Below the pieces are notes generated by a model. That model saw only the letters and a program-made list of their open reading frames with translations, did no database searches and was not told the DNA's origin. Positions 7,510 through 15,990 of a DNA stretch of 19,612 nucleotides are shown piece by piece. Source of the DNA: Defluviitaleaceae bacterium (GTDB lineage: Bacteria > Bacillota > Clostridia > Lachnospirales > UBA5962); NCBI GenBank assembly GCA_009787435.1, contig WRFW01000216.1, positions 1-19,612 of the forward strand. Reading direction: 5' to 3'. The translations under genes were made by a program, and so were the position numbers. Numbering within the stretch: position 1 is the stretch's first letter; the number at the start of each line of letters is the position of its first letter.

Positions 7510-7532
7510 AACTCCGTGAGTTAGCTTAGCTA
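7510..7532. repeat. degenerate copy of the palindromic repeat, with compensatory changes
   Basis: AACTC-CGT-GAGTT (7510-7522) followed by TAGC-TTA-GCTA (7522-7532) lines up with CCACC-TGC-GGTGG then CTAGC-TTC-GCTAG of the 18291 units. The stem bases differ but still pair. A run of G followed by CATAATCC just upstream (7470-7484) recalls the GGGGGATAA block of the hpf-leader modules. Confidence 0.45.
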
Positions 7533-7543
7533 GATAGCGTTTT

Positions 7544-7573
7544 TTAACAGCTTGAAAGGTGCTATACTATAAA
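7544..7573 (+). promoter_or_regulatory. possible promoter giving a near-leaderless rlmH mRNA
   Basis: TTAACA (7544-7549), 18-bp spacer, TATAAA (7568-7573), each one mismatch from consensus. The expected start point is about 7580, only a few bases before the rlmH ATG, which has no Shine-Dalgarno. Confidence 0.45.
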
Positions 7574-7584
7574 ATTATAAAAAA

Positions 7585-8040
7585 ATGCAAAAAATAACTA
7601 TTATTGCTGTTGGCAGTTTAAGAGAAGAATACTTTAAAAATGCGTATGCTGAATATGTAAAAAGAATTAGTAAATTTGCAAAGTTAGAATTAGTTTTAAT
7701 AAAAGAGACAAACAGCCTTAAAGAGGGCGAAGAAATATTAAAACAGCTTTCTAAATTTAAAATTACACAAACTGAAAGTGGCAAAGATTCAGTTTATGTG
7801 TTAAACATTAAAGGAACTGAATATTCAAGCGAAGCTTTTGCAGAAAATTTAATTAAAGATAAAAGCCACCTAATTTTTATTATAGGTGGCTCTGATGGTT
7901 TAAGCGAATCAGTTTCAAAAAGTGGATTTAATGTGAGCTTTGGAAAATTAACATTTCCACACCAACTAATGAGAGTATTTTTAGTAGAACAAATTTACCG
8001 AAGCTTTAAAATTTTAAATGGGCATAAATATCATAAATAG
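7585..8040 (+). CDS. rlmH: 23S rRNA pseudouridine(1915)-N3-methyltransferase
   Basis: A small SPOUT-class methyltransferase that methylates pseudouridine 1915 in helix 69 of 23S rRNA in assembled 70S ribosomes, using S-adenosylmethionine. The 151 residues match the family length. Seen are the ITIIAVGSLREEYF start, FIIGGSDGLSESV (SAM-binding knot), TFPHQLMRVFLVEQIYR and the diagnostic HKYHK C-terminus. The start is fixed by family alignment, yet only A/T bases precede it and no ribosome-binding site is visible. It is followed by a short inverted repeat and then the two-component genes. Confidence 0.95.
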   Translation: MQKITIIAVGSLREEYFKNAYAEYVKRISKFAKLELVLIKETNSLKEGEEILKQLSKFKITQTESGKDSVYVLNIKGTEYSSEAFAENLIKDKSHLIFIIGGSDGLSESVSKSGFNVSFGKLTFPHQLMRVFLVEQIYRSFKILNGHKYHK

Positions 8041-8053
8041 CCTCAGGAGGCTA
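8038..8053 (+). other. short inverted repeat at the rlmH stop
   Basis: TAGCCT-CAGG-AGGCTA is a 6-bp perfect stem that starts in the stop codon. No T-run follows immediately, so it is at best a weak terminator; transcription may run into the response-regulator gene. Confidence 0.35.
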
Positions 8054-8102
8054 TACTGTAATTCTTAATTTTTTCTATACAAAGATTATAGGAATTCATA
8101 AA

Positions 8103-8774
8103 ATGGCAAAAATACTAATAGTAGAAGACGACAAAAACATAAGAAAATTTTTAACCACGGTTATAATCCGTGGCGGTTTTGATGCAGCAGAAGCAAGCGA
8201 CGGATTAGAAGCATTAGATTTAATGGAAAAGCAACATATTGATATGGTCGTGAGTGATATTATGATGCCAAATATGGATGGTTTTGAGCTTGTAAAAAAT
8301 ATACGCACAACTTATGATAATATACCTTTACTTTTGCTAACTGCAAGGGGTGAACAAATAGATAAAAACAAAGGTCTTGAACTAGGTGCTGATGATTATT
8401 TAACAAAGCCTGTAGATAAAGATGAGTTAATTTTAAGAATAAGGGGACTTCTAAGACGTGCAAAAATTTCTTCCGATAAAAGGATAATTTTTAGCGGTGT
8501 AGAGCTAGATGAACGAGCTTTTTCTATAACAAAAGGAATGGAGTTGCAAACGCTTCCACAAAAAGAGTTTTTGCTTTTGTTTAAATTGTTATCAAATCCT
8601 AATGTTGTATACACAAGAATACAGCTAATGGATGAGATATGGGGTTTTGAAACAGAAACTAGCGACCACACACTAAACGTACATATTGCCCGGCTTCGAG
8701 AACGTTTTTATGATTGGGAAGAATTTGAAATTCAAACTGTCCGAGGCATAGGATATAAAGGTGTTCGCAAATGA
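8103..8774 (+). CDS. OmpR-family response regulator
   Basis: A cytoplasmic DNA-binding regulator activated by phosphorylation. The receiver domain (about 1-120) has the acidic pair Glu8-Asp9/Asp10, phospho-acceptor Asp52 (VVSDIMMPNMDG), Thr80 (LLLLTARG) and Lys102 (DDYLTKPVD). The winged-helix output domain (about 130-223) ends LNVHIARLRERFYDWEEFEIQTVRGIGYKGV, typical of OmpR/PhoB. AGGA lies 9 bases before the ATG. Its stop overlaps the kinase start (ATGA), so the pair is translationally coupled. The adjacent ABC exporter is the most likely target. No clear pair of direct repeats for its binding was found. Confidence 0.95.
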   Translation: MAKILIVEDDKNIRKFLTTVIIRGGFDAAEASDGLEALDLMEKQHIDMVVSDIMMPNMDGFELVKNIRTTYDNIPLLLLTARGEQIDKNKGLELGADDYLTKPVDKDELILRIRGLLRRAKISSDKRIIFSGVELDERAFSITKGMELQTLPQKEFLLLFKLLSNPNVVYTRIQLMDEIWGFETETSDHTLNVHIARLRERFYDWEEFEIQTVRGIGYKGVRK

Positions 8775-9775
8775 TAAAAAAAAGAGGTATTACAGAAGTT
8801 ATTCTTATTTATATATCTATATCGGCTGTTTTAGCTATTATAGTAATGCTTTTACTTGGCTTTCTTTTCGACTTTGAAGAGAATATTCAAGGTGTGTTAC
8901 GATTAGCTTTTACAGCTTTTTTTATAGTAATAATAGCATCTGTTTTTGTTAAAAAAGCTCTATCACCTATTAAAGATATTTTAGAAGCCACTGAAGAGAT
9001 ATCTAAAGGCAATTTTAACATTCGCACTAGGGTAGTTGGAATAAAAGAGTTAGAAAAGCTTTCAAATAGCTTTAACAAAATGGCAAAAGAACTAAGCTAT
9101 GTACAAACTTTAAGAACTGATTTTATAAACAATTTTTCACACGAGTTTAAAACGCCAATACAATCTATACAAGGCTTTGCCGATATTTTGCTTGAAAACG
9201 GTTTGGAAGAAGAAGAAAAAAAAGAATATTTGAAAATAATAAAAGAAGAAACAGATAGGCTAGTAGGTATGTCTACAAATATACTAAACCTTTCAAAATA
9301 TGAAGCTTCTGAGATTTTTATAAATAAAAGTAATGTTAATATAGGTGAACTAATAAGAAAATGTGTAATTTTGCTTGAACACAAAAGCAATGACAAAAAT
9401 ATATCTTTCAATCTATCATTAGAAAATGTAGTTTTAGAAACAGATAAAGATTTGTTAAAGCAAGTTGTAACAAATCTACTAGATAACGCTATAAAGTTTT
9501 CTAACGATGATAGTGAGATTAACATACGCTTGTATGTTTTTCATAATTTAATAAAAATAGAAGTAGAAGATTTCGGCTGTGGTATACCCTATAATGTAAT
9601 AGAAAATATTTTTGATAAGTTTTATCAAGTTGATACATCGCATAAACAAAATGGAAACGGTTTAGGGCTTGCTATTGTTAAAGGAATTGTTAATATTTTA
9701 GGAGGGAATATATCGGCTAGTAGTTCTTTAGGAACTGGCAGCATCTTTGTGGTGAATTTACCTAAGCAGCTTTAA
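8771..9775 (+). CDS. sensor histidine kinase with very short external loop
   Basis: Phosphorylates the upstream response regulator. Two membrane helices (about 9-33 and 42-61) are joined by only about 8 residues, so there is no real extracellular sensor domain. Then come a HAMP-like linker (about 62-114), a HisKA domain with His124 (NNFSHEFKTPI), and a HATPase domain with N box (NLLDNAIKFS, about 235-244), G1 box (DFGCGIP, about 267-273) and G2 box (GNGLGLAIVKG, about 295-305). Such minimal loops are known from intramembrane-sensing kinases of Bacillota, which often detect cell-envelope antibiotics through a partner ABC transporter; an exporter gene follows here. Those kinases usually lack HAMP, so the analogy is partial. 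Confidence 0.93.
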   Translation: MIKKRGITEVILIYISISAVLAIIVMLLLGFLFDFEENIQGVLRLAFTAFFIVIIASVFVKKALSPIKDILEATEEISKGNFNIRTRVVGIKELEKLSNSFNKMAKELSYVQTLRTDFINNFSHEFKTPIQSIQGFADILLENGLEEEEKKEYLKIIKEETDRLVGMSTNILNLSKYEASEIFINKSNVNIGELIRKCVILLEHKSNDKNISFNLSLENVVLETDKDLLKQVVTNLLDNAIKFSNDDSEINIRLYVFHNLIKIEVEDFGCGIPYNVIENIFDKFYQVDTSHKQNGNGLGLAIVKGIVNILGGNISASSSLGTGSIFVVNLPKQL

Positions 9776-9844
9776 TCTTTCAAAAATCAACTGAGTATCA
9801 ACAAAAAATTAAAAATATTTAACTTTTAATTGATGTAACTCCTC

Positions 9845-9850
9845 TATAAT
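9845..9850 (+). promoter_or_regulatory. -10 box upstream of the ABC exporter
   Basis: TATAAT at 9845-9850 with no recognisable -35 at the right distance. That pattern fits an activator-dependent promoter, possibly driven by the adjacent response regulator. This is inference. Confidence 0.4.
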
Positions 9851-9915
9851 ATATTTATAAGCTTGAGAATGAGTCCAAAACAAGCGAACTAAAAAATTAT
9901 AAGAGGAGTTTTATT

Positions 9916-12249
9916 ATGCTAAAACTAACAAATATCAAAAAACAATATAACATAACAGGTGAACCTGTAACTGCACTTAACAATGTATCTCTAGAGTTTA
10001 GAAAAAACGAGTTTGCTGCTATTCTAGGTCCTAGTGGCTGTGGCAAAACAACAATGTTAAATATTATTGGTGGTCTTGATAAATATAACAGCGGAGATTT
10101 GATAATATCAGGAACTAGCACAAAAAATTTTAAAGATGAAGAATGGGACGCTTATCGAAACAACTCTGTTGGATTTGTTTTTCAAAACTATAACTTGATA
10201 AGCCACCAAACAGTGCTTGAAAATGTGGAGATAGCACTGACACTATCAGGGGTTAACAAAGCACAAAGGCGTGAAAAAGCAATTGCTGCATTAAAAGAAG
10301 TAGGCTTAGGTGATAAGATGAAAAATAAACCAAGCCAACTCTCTGGTGGGCAAATGCAACGTGTTGCAATAGCAAGGGCACTTGTAAACAACCCCGAGAT
10401 AATACTTGCAGATGAACCAACAGGTGCACTTGACAGTGTTACAAGTGTACAAATAATGGAGCTTTTAAAAAAAATATCTAATAAAAAGCTTGTTATAATG
10501 GTTACGCATAATATAGAGCTTGCAAACGAATATGCAACCCGTATTATAAGCCTAAAAGATGGCAAGCTAGAAAAAGATTCAAACCATATAACAAGTGATG
10601 AACTAAATAAACAGTATAGCACAAACTTTAAGAAAACAAGTATGTCTATGAAAGCAGCACTAAACCTAAGCTTTAAAAATCTTGCTACAAAAAAAGGACG
10701 TACTATAACGACAGCCATCGCCGGCTCTATCGGCATTGTCGGTGTTGGGCTTGTGCTCGCACTAACAACTGGTGTTAACAACTATATAGAAAGTATTCAA
10801 ACCGAGGCACTCGGAAACTTCCCTATCGCTATACCGTCTACTGTGCCTGCAGCATTTTTAGGCGGTGATACAACTACCTACCGAGATAATTTACCTTATT
10901 TCCCAGAAACAACAACTATACACCGATATGAACCAAGACTTCAAGAAAGCCATACAAACAAAATAACACCAGAGTTTTTAACACATATAGATAGCCTTTA
11001 TGCTACTATGGCACACAATATAAACACAATATCATTTGGTTGGGATATAGAAATGAACGTGCTTGCAAGAACAGGCACAAACACAGTGCGTTTTAATGCT
11101 GACCCAGGCACAGCCTTGCCAATGAATTTACCAGGCATAGGCGGCAGTATGTGGCAAACTATGCCTGAAAGCTATGATTTTTTAATGACCCACTATGACG
11201 TTGCTGCAGGAAGACTGCCACAAAATAAAAATGAACTGCTTCTAGTAGTAGATAGCCAAAATAGAATAGAGACAGATGTTTTAGCCGAACTAGGTATGAC
11301 AGGCAATAGCTTTAATATGAGTGATTTTGTAGGTAACCAAATGTTTAAAGTTGTATACAACGACTATTACTTTACAAACACAAGTGATTTTTTCACACAA
11401 GCAAGCCCCCATATGTATGCTAGTTTGTTTGATAATGCAGGTGGTGTGCCTCTAACAGTTGTCGGTGTGCTAAGACCAGCAAAAGATGCAAATGGAATGT
11501 TTAGTTTTTTCAGCCCAGGTTTTGTGCATACACAATCACTTACAGAGCATATAGTTTTGAATTCTGCAACTTCTGAAATTGTTACAACTCAATTAACTAC
11601 AAATATAAACGTGTTAACAGGTATGCCTTTTATAGATGACGACGAAAAAGAAGATGTTTTTGTAGAGATAGCTGCAAACATGAAACCATCTAGCATAAAT
11701 ATTTTCCCAGTTAACAACGAGGCACAAGCTGAGATAATAAATTATATAATATCCTTTAACCAAGGCCGTTCAGAAGAATATCAAATAGCGATAATGAACA
11801 TAGGTGAAATGTTTGCTATGTTTTTAGTAGGTGGTGCTTTTGAAATAATGCCGATTGTTTTGCTTGTGTTTGCGGCTATATCGCTCGTTGTCTCTACTAT
11901 AATGATAGGTATTATAACATATGTATCTGTTATGGAGCGAACAAAAGAGATTGGCATACTTAGAAGTGTTGGTGCGAGAAAAAAAGATATAACACGCCTG
12001 TTTACAGCAGAAACTATAATTATAGGCAGTGCTAGCGGTCTATTAGGTGTTAGCCTAGCTTATGCTATATCTATACCTATAAATATTATGTTTGAAAACT
12101 TCAGCGGTATGGCTAGTTTGTTATTTATAAACCCACTTTATGCAGTCTTACTTATTATAGGAAGTATAAAACTTACTATAATTGCTGGGTTTATGCCGAG
12201 CCGTGCGGCATCTAAAAAAGACCCTGTCGAAGCACTTAGAACAGAATAG
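9916..12249 (+). CDS. MacB-like ABC exporter, ATPase fused to permease
   Basis: A 777-residue single-chain half-transporter. The N-terminal ATPase (about 1-225) has Walker A GPSGCGKTT (38-46), Q-loop Gln90, signature LSGGQMQRV (142-150), Walker B IILADEP (162-168) and switch His198. The permease has one membrane helix near 260-290, a large external region of about 330 residues, and three C-terminal helices with the conserved FtsX-type block MIGIITYVSVMERTKEIGIL. That topology fits MacB/LolD-E-type mechanotransmitters that export peptides, antibiotics or lipids, not the 10-helix BceB type. GAGGAG lies 8 bases before the ATG. It follows a two-component system, so peptide or antibiotic resistance is a reasonable inference. 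A 30-bp piece of this gene (11884-11913) recurs exactly at 19462-19491. Confidence 0.93.
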   Translation: MLKLTNIKKQYNITGEPVTALNNVSLEFRKNEFAAILGPSGCGKTTMLNIIGGLDKYNSGDLIISGTSTKNFKDEEWDAYRNNSVGFVFQNYNLISHQTVLENVEIALTLSGVNKAQRREKAIAALKEVGLGDKMKNKPSQLSGGQMQRVAIARALVNNPEIILADEPTGALDSVTSVQIMELLKKISNKKLVIMVTHNIELANEYATRIISLKDGKLEKDSNHITSDELNKQYSTNFKKTSMSMKAALNLSFKNLATKKGRTITTAIAGSIGIVGVGLVLALTTGVNNYIESIQTEALGNFPIAIPSTVPAAFLGGDTTTYRDNLPYFPETTTIHRYEPRLQESHTNKITPEFLTHIDSLYATMAHNINTISFGWDIEMNVLARTGTNTVRFNADPGTALPMNLPGIGGSMWQTMPESYDFLMTHYDVAAGRLPQNKNELLLVVDSQNRIETDVLAELGMTGNSFNMSDFVGNQMFKVVYNDYYFTNTSDFFTQASPHMYASLFDNAGGVPLTVVGVLRPAKDANGMFSFFSPGFVHTQSLTEHIVLNSATSEIVTTQLTTNINVLTGMPFIDDDEKEDVFVEIAANMKPSSINIFPVNNEAQAEIINYIISFNQGRSEEYQIAIMNIGEMFAMFLVGGAFEIMPIVLLVFAAISLVVSTIMIGIITYVSVMERTKEIGILRSVGARKKDITRLFTAETIIIGSASGLLGVSLAYAISIPINIMFENFSGMASLLFINPLYAVLLIIGSIKLTIIAGFMPSRAASKKDPVEALRTE

Positions 12250-12267
12250 GATATTGAAAAGATAAAC

Positions 12268-12284
12268 AAAAACGAGGTTTTTTT
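12268..12284. terminator. weak bidirectional terminator between convergent genes
   Basis: AAAAAC-GAG-GTTTTT with a short T-run on both strands, lying between the ABC exporter and the oppositely oriented glycosyltransferase. Confidence 0.45.
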
Positions 12285-12300
12285 AGAAAATAAATAAACA

Positions 12301-13356
12301 TTAGTGAAGATAGTAAACTTCATAAGTTTTCCTTTTCATTTCTTCTTCACTAAAAATAGTGTTTATAGCGTGCAATGCATTTTTGCTATACTCTGCCCTA
12401 TTTTCTAAAACGTGTTTAATTTTTTCTAGAGCATCTTTTGCGTTTCCAGGTTCAATTAATTTTCCTGCATTAGATTCTCTTATTATATCTATATTACCGC
12501 CTACATTTGCAGCTATTATCGGTATGCCATAGCCTAAAGCTTCTAATATACCGAAGCTTAGGGCTTCACTAGTGCTAGTGTTTATATACAAACTAGCTTT
12601 TTCTAAAACTTCACTTGCTTTTATATGCCCTGGAAAACTTACATTTGAAGGGGCATATTTTTTTAATTCATTTTCAAGAACGCCCTCCCCTGCTATTATA
12701 AATTGAATATTTGGCATTTCTTTTGCTATATCGCATAAGAAAAACAAGCCCTTTTCTTCTGAAAGCCTAGCCAAAGTAACTACTTGCGGTATGGATAGAT
12801 AGCTATAGCCTTTATCAAATTGGTTATCTTCAATTAACTTTAGCTCCACACTAGTTGCACCGTTATAAATTATTTTTATTTTATCTTTTTTATAACCATT
12901 TTGAATTAAGAGCTCTTTAACGCTGTTGCAAACAGCTATTACAGCGTGATTGTGCCTTGTAAAAATTTTATTTAAAATTTTCCAAGGCAAATTGTTTTTT
13001 AAATTAATATGAGAAGTATAGACTACTTTAACTTTGTTTCCAAATAATTTTGAAAGAATAGCTATATAATTTTCACGTGCAAAATGCGTATGGACTATGT
13101 TTATAGAATTTTTTTTGCAAAACTTAGCAATTTGCTTAGCGGCTTTTAAATCAAGGGGGTGTCTCATTTTTATGTTTGTACAATTAAAATGGCTAGTTAA
13201 TGGACCTGCTATATTATAAATTAAAAAATCACCGCCTAAAATTTTAATATATTTTTCACTGCCACCATTACCAGCATAATTTATAATATGAACGACTTTT
13301 AAAGTTTTTTTAGGCGTATCCTCGCCTTGCAATTGATTTAAAAGTTGTTTCTTCAT
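12301..13356 (-). CDS. family 4 glycosyltransferase
   Basis: A GT-B retaining glycosyltransferase of 351 residues. Seen are the glycine-rich N-terminal loop VVHIINYAGNGGSEKY (21-36), NIVHTH (86-91), VVYTSH (111-116), the donor-site block LARLSEEKGL (195-204) with Arg197 and Lys202, IIAGEG (220-225), and the E-x7-E motif Glu264-Glu272 within STSEALSFGILEALGYGIP. It acts on the inner face of the membrane; sugar and acceptor are unknown. AAGGAG is upstream of the start. It lies 71 bases downstream of the MurJ-type flippase on the same strand, so the two probably make and export one envelope glycan or lipid-linked sugar. Confidence 0.93.
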   Translation of the reverse strand: MKKQLLNQLQGEDTPKKTLKVVHIINYAGNGGSEKYIKILGGDFLIYNIAGPLTSHFNCTNIKMRHPLDLKAAKQIAKFCKKNSINIVHTHFARENYIAILSKLFGNKVKVVYTSHINLKNNLPWKILNKIFTRHNHAVIAVCNSVKELLIQNGYKKDKIKIIYNGATSVELKLIEDNQFDKGYSYLSIPQVVTLARLSEEKGLFFLCDIAKEMPNIQFIIAGEGVLENELKKYAPSNVSFPGHIKASEVLEKASLYINTSTSEALSFGILEALGYGIPIIAANVGGNIDIIRESNAGKLIEPGNAKDALEKIKHVLENRAEYSKNALHAINTIFSEEEMKRKTYEVYYLH

Positions 13357-13427
13357 GTATTTAGTTTCTCCTTTTCTAAAAATCCCTACACTAAATTTAA
13401 ACCGTGGCTATGCTTATCAAATTGTTA

Positions 13428-14972
13428 TCATTTTCTAAAAATGCTTAAGTTAAAATCTTTTCTATACAAAAAATATATTACCGCAAAATAAGTAATAGCA
13501 CCTAGAGCACTAGGGATTACTAGAGATAGTAATCTATTTAAGAAAACGCCTATTGTTGTAAAATATAGTATAGGTATGGCATGAAGAACTAATGCCATTA
13601 AAAATGTTGCAAATAAAATTTTTAACAAATTAATGAAAAATTTTAAATTCATCAATTTTAAGCTTACAAAAAGGCAAATAGCCCCTATTGAAAAGCTAGT
13701 TACATATGCTATTGCTATAGTATATACACCAAATATATTTACCGTTAAAATTGTAAATAGAAGACTTATAGCCATAATTAAAAAGCCGACTATCGAAGGA
13801 ATTTTACTATTTTTTTGTGCGTAATAAGCTCTGTCCAAAACTTCTTTTAAGCCGAGGGGTGCTGCAGCGAAGCCGAAAATCCCCAAAAGAGTAGTCGTTA
13901 AAGCGGCGGAATCTTCATCAAAATTGCCCCAATGGACTAAGAGAGATACTATCTCATCACCTAAAATGAAAAACGCCGCACTGGCAGGTATCATAAATAT
14001 TAAAACTGCTAATATTATCTTTTCTAAAGTTTGTCTATATTTTTCTTTATCTTCTTCCCATTGCACTGAAAGCTTTGGCAAATATACACTAGTTATAGAA
14101 TATATTACAGAAAGCGAAGCTACTAGAACTAAATTCATAACGAAGCCTTGAATTGTAACAATATTTAAATGGCTTGCCATAGTAGTATTAAAAATGCTCA
14201 TAATTTGAAAGCTTGAAGCACTAATTAAAAGAGGAGCAACCATTTGCAAAGCTTTTACCATATGCTCATCTACTGGCTTTGCAGCCAGCCTTTGTTTTTT
14301 TACTGGCTTTGCTAGTTTTTGATTTTTTAAATGATAAAATTTTATTTGGCTTATATTTAAAAGCCTATGGGCTACTGGCAATGCCAAAATTAAACCTTGC
14401 AAAGAAAGCCCAATAACTGTTGCATAAATTAAGCCATATACACCAAATTCAGAGCTAAAACCAACTGTATAAATTATTATGAAAAGGCTAGTTGGAATAG
14501 TAACCATTGCGGCTAAAAGAAATTTATTGTGTGAATGGAGTATACCTTGAAAAAGATAATTTATGCCATAAAAAAATATTGAAAGCAACATAACCCTTAA
14601 AGCAAATACGGCGAATTGCTCGTAATAATAGTAGCCGCTAAAATAAGAAACTCTTACGAGAAGAGGCGCCAAAAAGAAACCTATGAGCATTAAAAATAAA
14701 ACGACTCCAATTATTATTAAAAACATACGCTTAATAAAAATGCCAGCTTCTATTTTATCTGTTTTAAGAAGACCTGCATATATAGGCACTACAATTGCCG
14801 TTATACTAGTTCCTAAAATATTAAAAACTATATTAGGCACGTTTAAAGCAAAAGTATAAACTTCTAATGCTAACAATTGTGGACCAAAAAAAGCCATATA
14901 AATTTGAACGCTCACGAGCGATAAAAGCCTTGAAGCTAAAGTTATTATAGAAACTATTAATGCTATTTTCAT
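13428..14972 (-). CDS. MurJ/MviN-family lipid flippase
   Basis: A polytopic membrane protein of 514 residues with about 14 hydrophobic helices, in the MOP/MviN fold. The N-terminus (ALIVSIITLASRLLSLVSVQ), the FQGILHSHNKF segment and PLGLKEVLDRAYYAQKNSKIP are typical of MurJ relatives, which move lipid II or lipid-linked sugars across the membrane. A basic cytoplasmic loop (about 215-235, rich in Lys and Pro) splits the two halves. The strong arginine-containing start of classical MurJ is weaker here, so a role specific to the neighbouring glycosyltransferase is as likely as lipid II transport. The ribosome-binding site is weak (GGGGT). A long structured leader precedes it. Confidence 0.85.
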   Translation of the reverse strand: MKIALIVSIITLASRLLSLVSVQIYMAFFGPQLLALEVYTFALNVPNIVFNILGTSITAIVVPIYAGLLKTDKIEAGIFIKRMFLIIIGVVLFLMLIGFFLAPLLVRVSYFSGYYYYEQFAVFALRVMLLSIFFYGINYLFQGILHSHNKFLLAAMVTIPTSLFIIIYTVGFSSEFGVYGLIYATVIGLSLQGLILALPVAHRLLNISQIKFYHLKNQKLAKPVKKQRLAAKPVDEHMVKALQMVAPLLISASSFQIMSIFNTTMASHLNIVTIQGFVMNLVLVASLSVIYSITSVYLPKLSVQWEEDKEKYRQTLEKIILAVLIFMIPASAAFFILGDEIVSLLVHWGNFDEDSAALTTTLLGIFGFAAAPLGLKEVLDRAYYAQKNSKIPSIVGFLIMAISLLFTILTVNIFGVYTIAIAYVTSFSIGAICLFVSLKLMNLKFFINLLKILFATFLMALVLHAIPILYFTTIGVFLNRLLSLVIPSALGAITYFAVIYFLYRKDFNLSIFRK

Positions 14973-15052
14973 TAGTTACCCCGCCAACTAAAACTGGATT
15001 TTAATAATTTGAGCACCTATAAAAAATGCTAAGTTTTTAGAAAGGCACGTTA

Positions 15053-15120
15053 AAGATAGCCCATTTTTCAGGCTATCTTCAGTATATCTAAAAATGAACA
15101 AAGATAGTTTTTAGATATAC
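15053..15120 (-). other. paired hairpins in the flippase leader
   Basis: Two perfect stems lie side by side: AAGATAGCC/GGCTATCTT (15053-15061 with 15071-15079) and a 13-bp stem (15082-15094 with 15108-15120). The loop of the longer one repeats AAGATAG (15101-15107), which can also pair with CTATCTT of the shorter (15073-15079). They lie in the predicted 5' leader of the flippase mRNA. No T-run follows either stem on the minus strand. Confidence 0.55.
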
Positions 15121-15139
15121 CCAATTTACTCACTTATAT

Positions 15140-15168
15140 ATTTTACACGTTTTCAAGGTAAATTGCAA
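15140..15168 (-). promoter_or_regulatory. possible promoter for the flippase-glycosyltransferase operon
   Basis: On the minus strand: TTGCAA (15168-15163), 17-bp spacer, TAAAAT (15145-15140). This implies a leader of about 160 nt. Confidence 0.5.
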
Positions 15169-15251
15169 CAGTCTTCGGCAGTTTTTAATTTTAGAAGAGA
15201 TAATCATTATCCAAATTTTTATGAAGACTTTTAAAACGTGTGAAAGCAGGC

Positions 15252-15281
15252 TTGACAAATCATTCAAATTCATGATATAAT
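15252..15281 (+). promoter_or_regulatory. promoter for greA-lysS
   Basis: TTGACA (15252-15257), 18-bp spacer, TATAAT (15276-15281), TG at 15273-15274. The leader of about 90 nt holds a small GCAGC-TTTA-GCTGC hairpin just before the ribosome-binding site. Confidence 0.8.
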
Positions 15282-15377
15282 ATTTTATCAATTGCCACAA
15301 GCGGCTAAAACTAACGAAGCCGAAACTAAAAAGTTATATTAAAACGCAGCTTTAGCTGCTTGAAATGGAGACAATAG

Positions 15378-15869
15378 ATGGACGAAAAAAAGATACTTTT
15401 AACTACAGAGGGTTTTAAAAACTTAGAAAATGAACTTTCAAATTTAAAAATAGTTAGAAGAAAAGATGTTGCAGAAAAAATTAAAGAAGCAAGAGGCCAA
15501 GGCGACCTTTCAGAAAATGCAGAATATGATGCAGCTAAAGAAGAGCAAGCAGAGATAGAAGCTAGAATAGTAACTATTGAAAAAATGCTAAGAAATGCTG
15601 AGATTATAGCAGAAGAAGAAATAAGTTCTGAAGTTGTGAGTCTTGGTTCAACTGTAAAAGTTTTAGATATTGAATTTAACGAAGAAAAAACTTATACGAT
15701 AGTTGGACCTGCTGAAGCTAACCCTAAAAATGGTTTTATTTCTTATGAGTCCCCTTTAGGCGTTGCTCTTATAAATAGAAAAGCTAATGAAACAGTAGAA
15801 ATTAATGCAGTTGATGGCATTATTGAATATAAAATTTTAGAACTTGCTTTAAAACCATCAAAAAATTAA
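15378..15869 (+). CDS. greA: transcription elongation factor GreA
   Basis: Rescues backtracked RNA polymerase by stimulating cleavage of the 3' end of the nascent RNA. The N-terminal coiled coil (about 1-75) carries the acidic tip sequence GDLSENAEYDAAKEEQ, the part that enters the polymerase secondary channel. The C-terminal FKBP-like domain (about 80-160) has VSLGSTVKVLD and the ESPLGVALINRKANETVEI block. At 163 residues it is full length. GGAG lies 7 bases before the ATG. It is followed by lysS in the same direction, a pairing often seen in Bacillota, probably one operon. Confidence 0.96.
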   Translation: MDEKKILLTTEGFKNLENELSNLKIVRRKDVAEKIKEARGQGDLSENAEYDAAKEEQAEIEARIVTIEKMLRNAEIIAEEEISSEVVSLGSTVKVLDIEFNEEKTYTIVGPAEANPKNGFISYESPLGVALINRKANETVEINAVDGIIEYKILELALKPSKN

Positions 15870-15907
15870 AAAATAAAATATTATATTTTAGCGATAAGCC
15901 CCAGGTT

Positions 15908-15946
15908 TATTACTTCTGAATAGAAAATATAAATACAGAAGTAATA
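15908..15946 (+). other. 11-bp hairpin between greA and lysS
   Basis: TATTACTTCTG (15908-15918) pairs with CAGAAGTAATA (15936-15946) around a 17-base AT-rich loop. No T-run follows, so it is more likely a processing or stability element than a terminator. Confidence 0.5.
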
Positions 15947-15990
15947 TTATATAAACATTATAAGACAAAGGCAAACAGGAGTTTTTTAAC

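Noticed and set aside
10188..10781. 197-codon minus-strand ORF in the ABC exporter
   Set aside because: Long but lies opposite the conserved ATPase coding frame; low-complexity Ser/Leu/Ile-rich content, typical of a shadow.
9897..12249. BceAB-type bacitracin transporter
   Set aside because: ATPase and permease are fused and the permease has about four helices with one large external domain, so MacB-like fits better.
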